DNA from: Perlabentimonas sp041656735
Lineage (GTDB): Bacteria > Bacteroidota > Bacteroidia > Bacteroidales > Tenuifilaceae
NCBI GenBank assembly: GCA_041656735.1
Contig: JBBACY010000010.1
Coordinates: 1 to 64,000, forward strand
Reading direction: 5' to 3'
Length of the DNA: 64,000 bases
Position 1 is the first letter of the stretch. Every line of letters begins with the position of its first letter. A program made the translations under genes and the position numbers. The notes beneath the pieces were generated by a model. The model had not been told where the DNA came from. It saw nothing but the letters and a program-made list of their open reading frames with translations, and made no database searches. Of this stretch, positions 63,905 to 64,000 are shown piece after piece.

Positions 63905-64000
63905 AGTGTAAAATTGTATGCTTAACAAAAACTCTCAAAATACAACAAATTTTAACCTTCAACTTACAAGGTATTTAACTAAATTCGGGCGTTTTTGACA

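Overview
The window reads as chromosome of a Bacteroidota member, most likely a Bacteroidales/Marinilabiliales-type anaerobe or microaerophile. Supporting signs are SusC/SusD/SusE-type surface proteins, a type IX secretion (T9SS) sorting tail on an amylase, many -7 boxes of the Bacteroidota type TAnnTTTG with few Shine-Dalgarno sequences, families typical of the phylum (DUF368, 7TM-HD, paired FtsX-like permeases, AddB-like nuclease), and anaerobe enzymes (indolepyruvate:ferredoxin oxidoreductase, rubrerythrin, FprA flavodiiron protein). A chemotaxis receptor suggests motility or gliding control.

Layout. 1-1322: an unusual tRNA-derived locus. Three exact 82-bp tandem units, each carrying only the 5' part of a tRNA, run into an intact CAU-anticodon tRNA. 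A small GIY-YIG nuclease gene, a 5'-truncated tRNA with its own terminator, and a second, convergent GIY-YIG-type gene follow. Between copies, the loops of the anticodon hairpin and of the terminator hairpin are reverse complements of each other. I consider this the most novel part of the window. 1731-10854: housekeeping and envelope genes (AddB-like nuclease, hemolysin III/TrhA, MacB-like permease, LuxC-like acyl-CoA reductase, MiaA, chemotaxis receptor).

10967-31861: a starch/maltose utilisation locus. One leftward cluster runs from an MFS sugar transporter through GH65 maltose phosphorylase, DUF202, class II FBP aldolase and a SusA-like GH13 to a lipoprotein GH13. A LacI regulator separates it from a rightward susC-susD-susE/F-like cluster followed by a T9SS-secreted GH13. 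In this reading, surface amylases cut starch, SusCD imports oligosaccharides, SusA cuts them to maltose in the periplasm, the MFS protein imports maltose and GH65 phosphorolyses it. Related palindromes around GCAATCGATTGC lie upstream of both arms and are candidate LacI operators. A further GH13 lipoprotein and a phosphofructokinase lie divergently at 55-58 kb, with a degenerate copy of that palindrome between them.

32119-63904: mostly ordinary genes. They include a PagL-like lipid A deacylase, DUF6263, DUF3108, a PopT-type lipid carrier transporter, a ComA-like phosphosulfolactate synthase, a TPR protein, IorBA, two YjbQ paralogues, an arsenate-reductase-like protein whose P-loop cysteine is serine, a prolyl oligopeptidase, thioredoxin-like proteins, rubrerythrin, TatD, a D-threonine aldolase/D-serine dehydratase-like enzyme preceded by a heptanucleotide repeat tract, a metallo-hydrolase, a BASS transporter, a 7TM-DISM/GAF protein, FprA, a 7TM-HD phosphodiesterase, an FtsX-like permease with a possible sigma-54 promoter, and TsaD. 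All functions are inferred from sequence reading alone; no database search was run.
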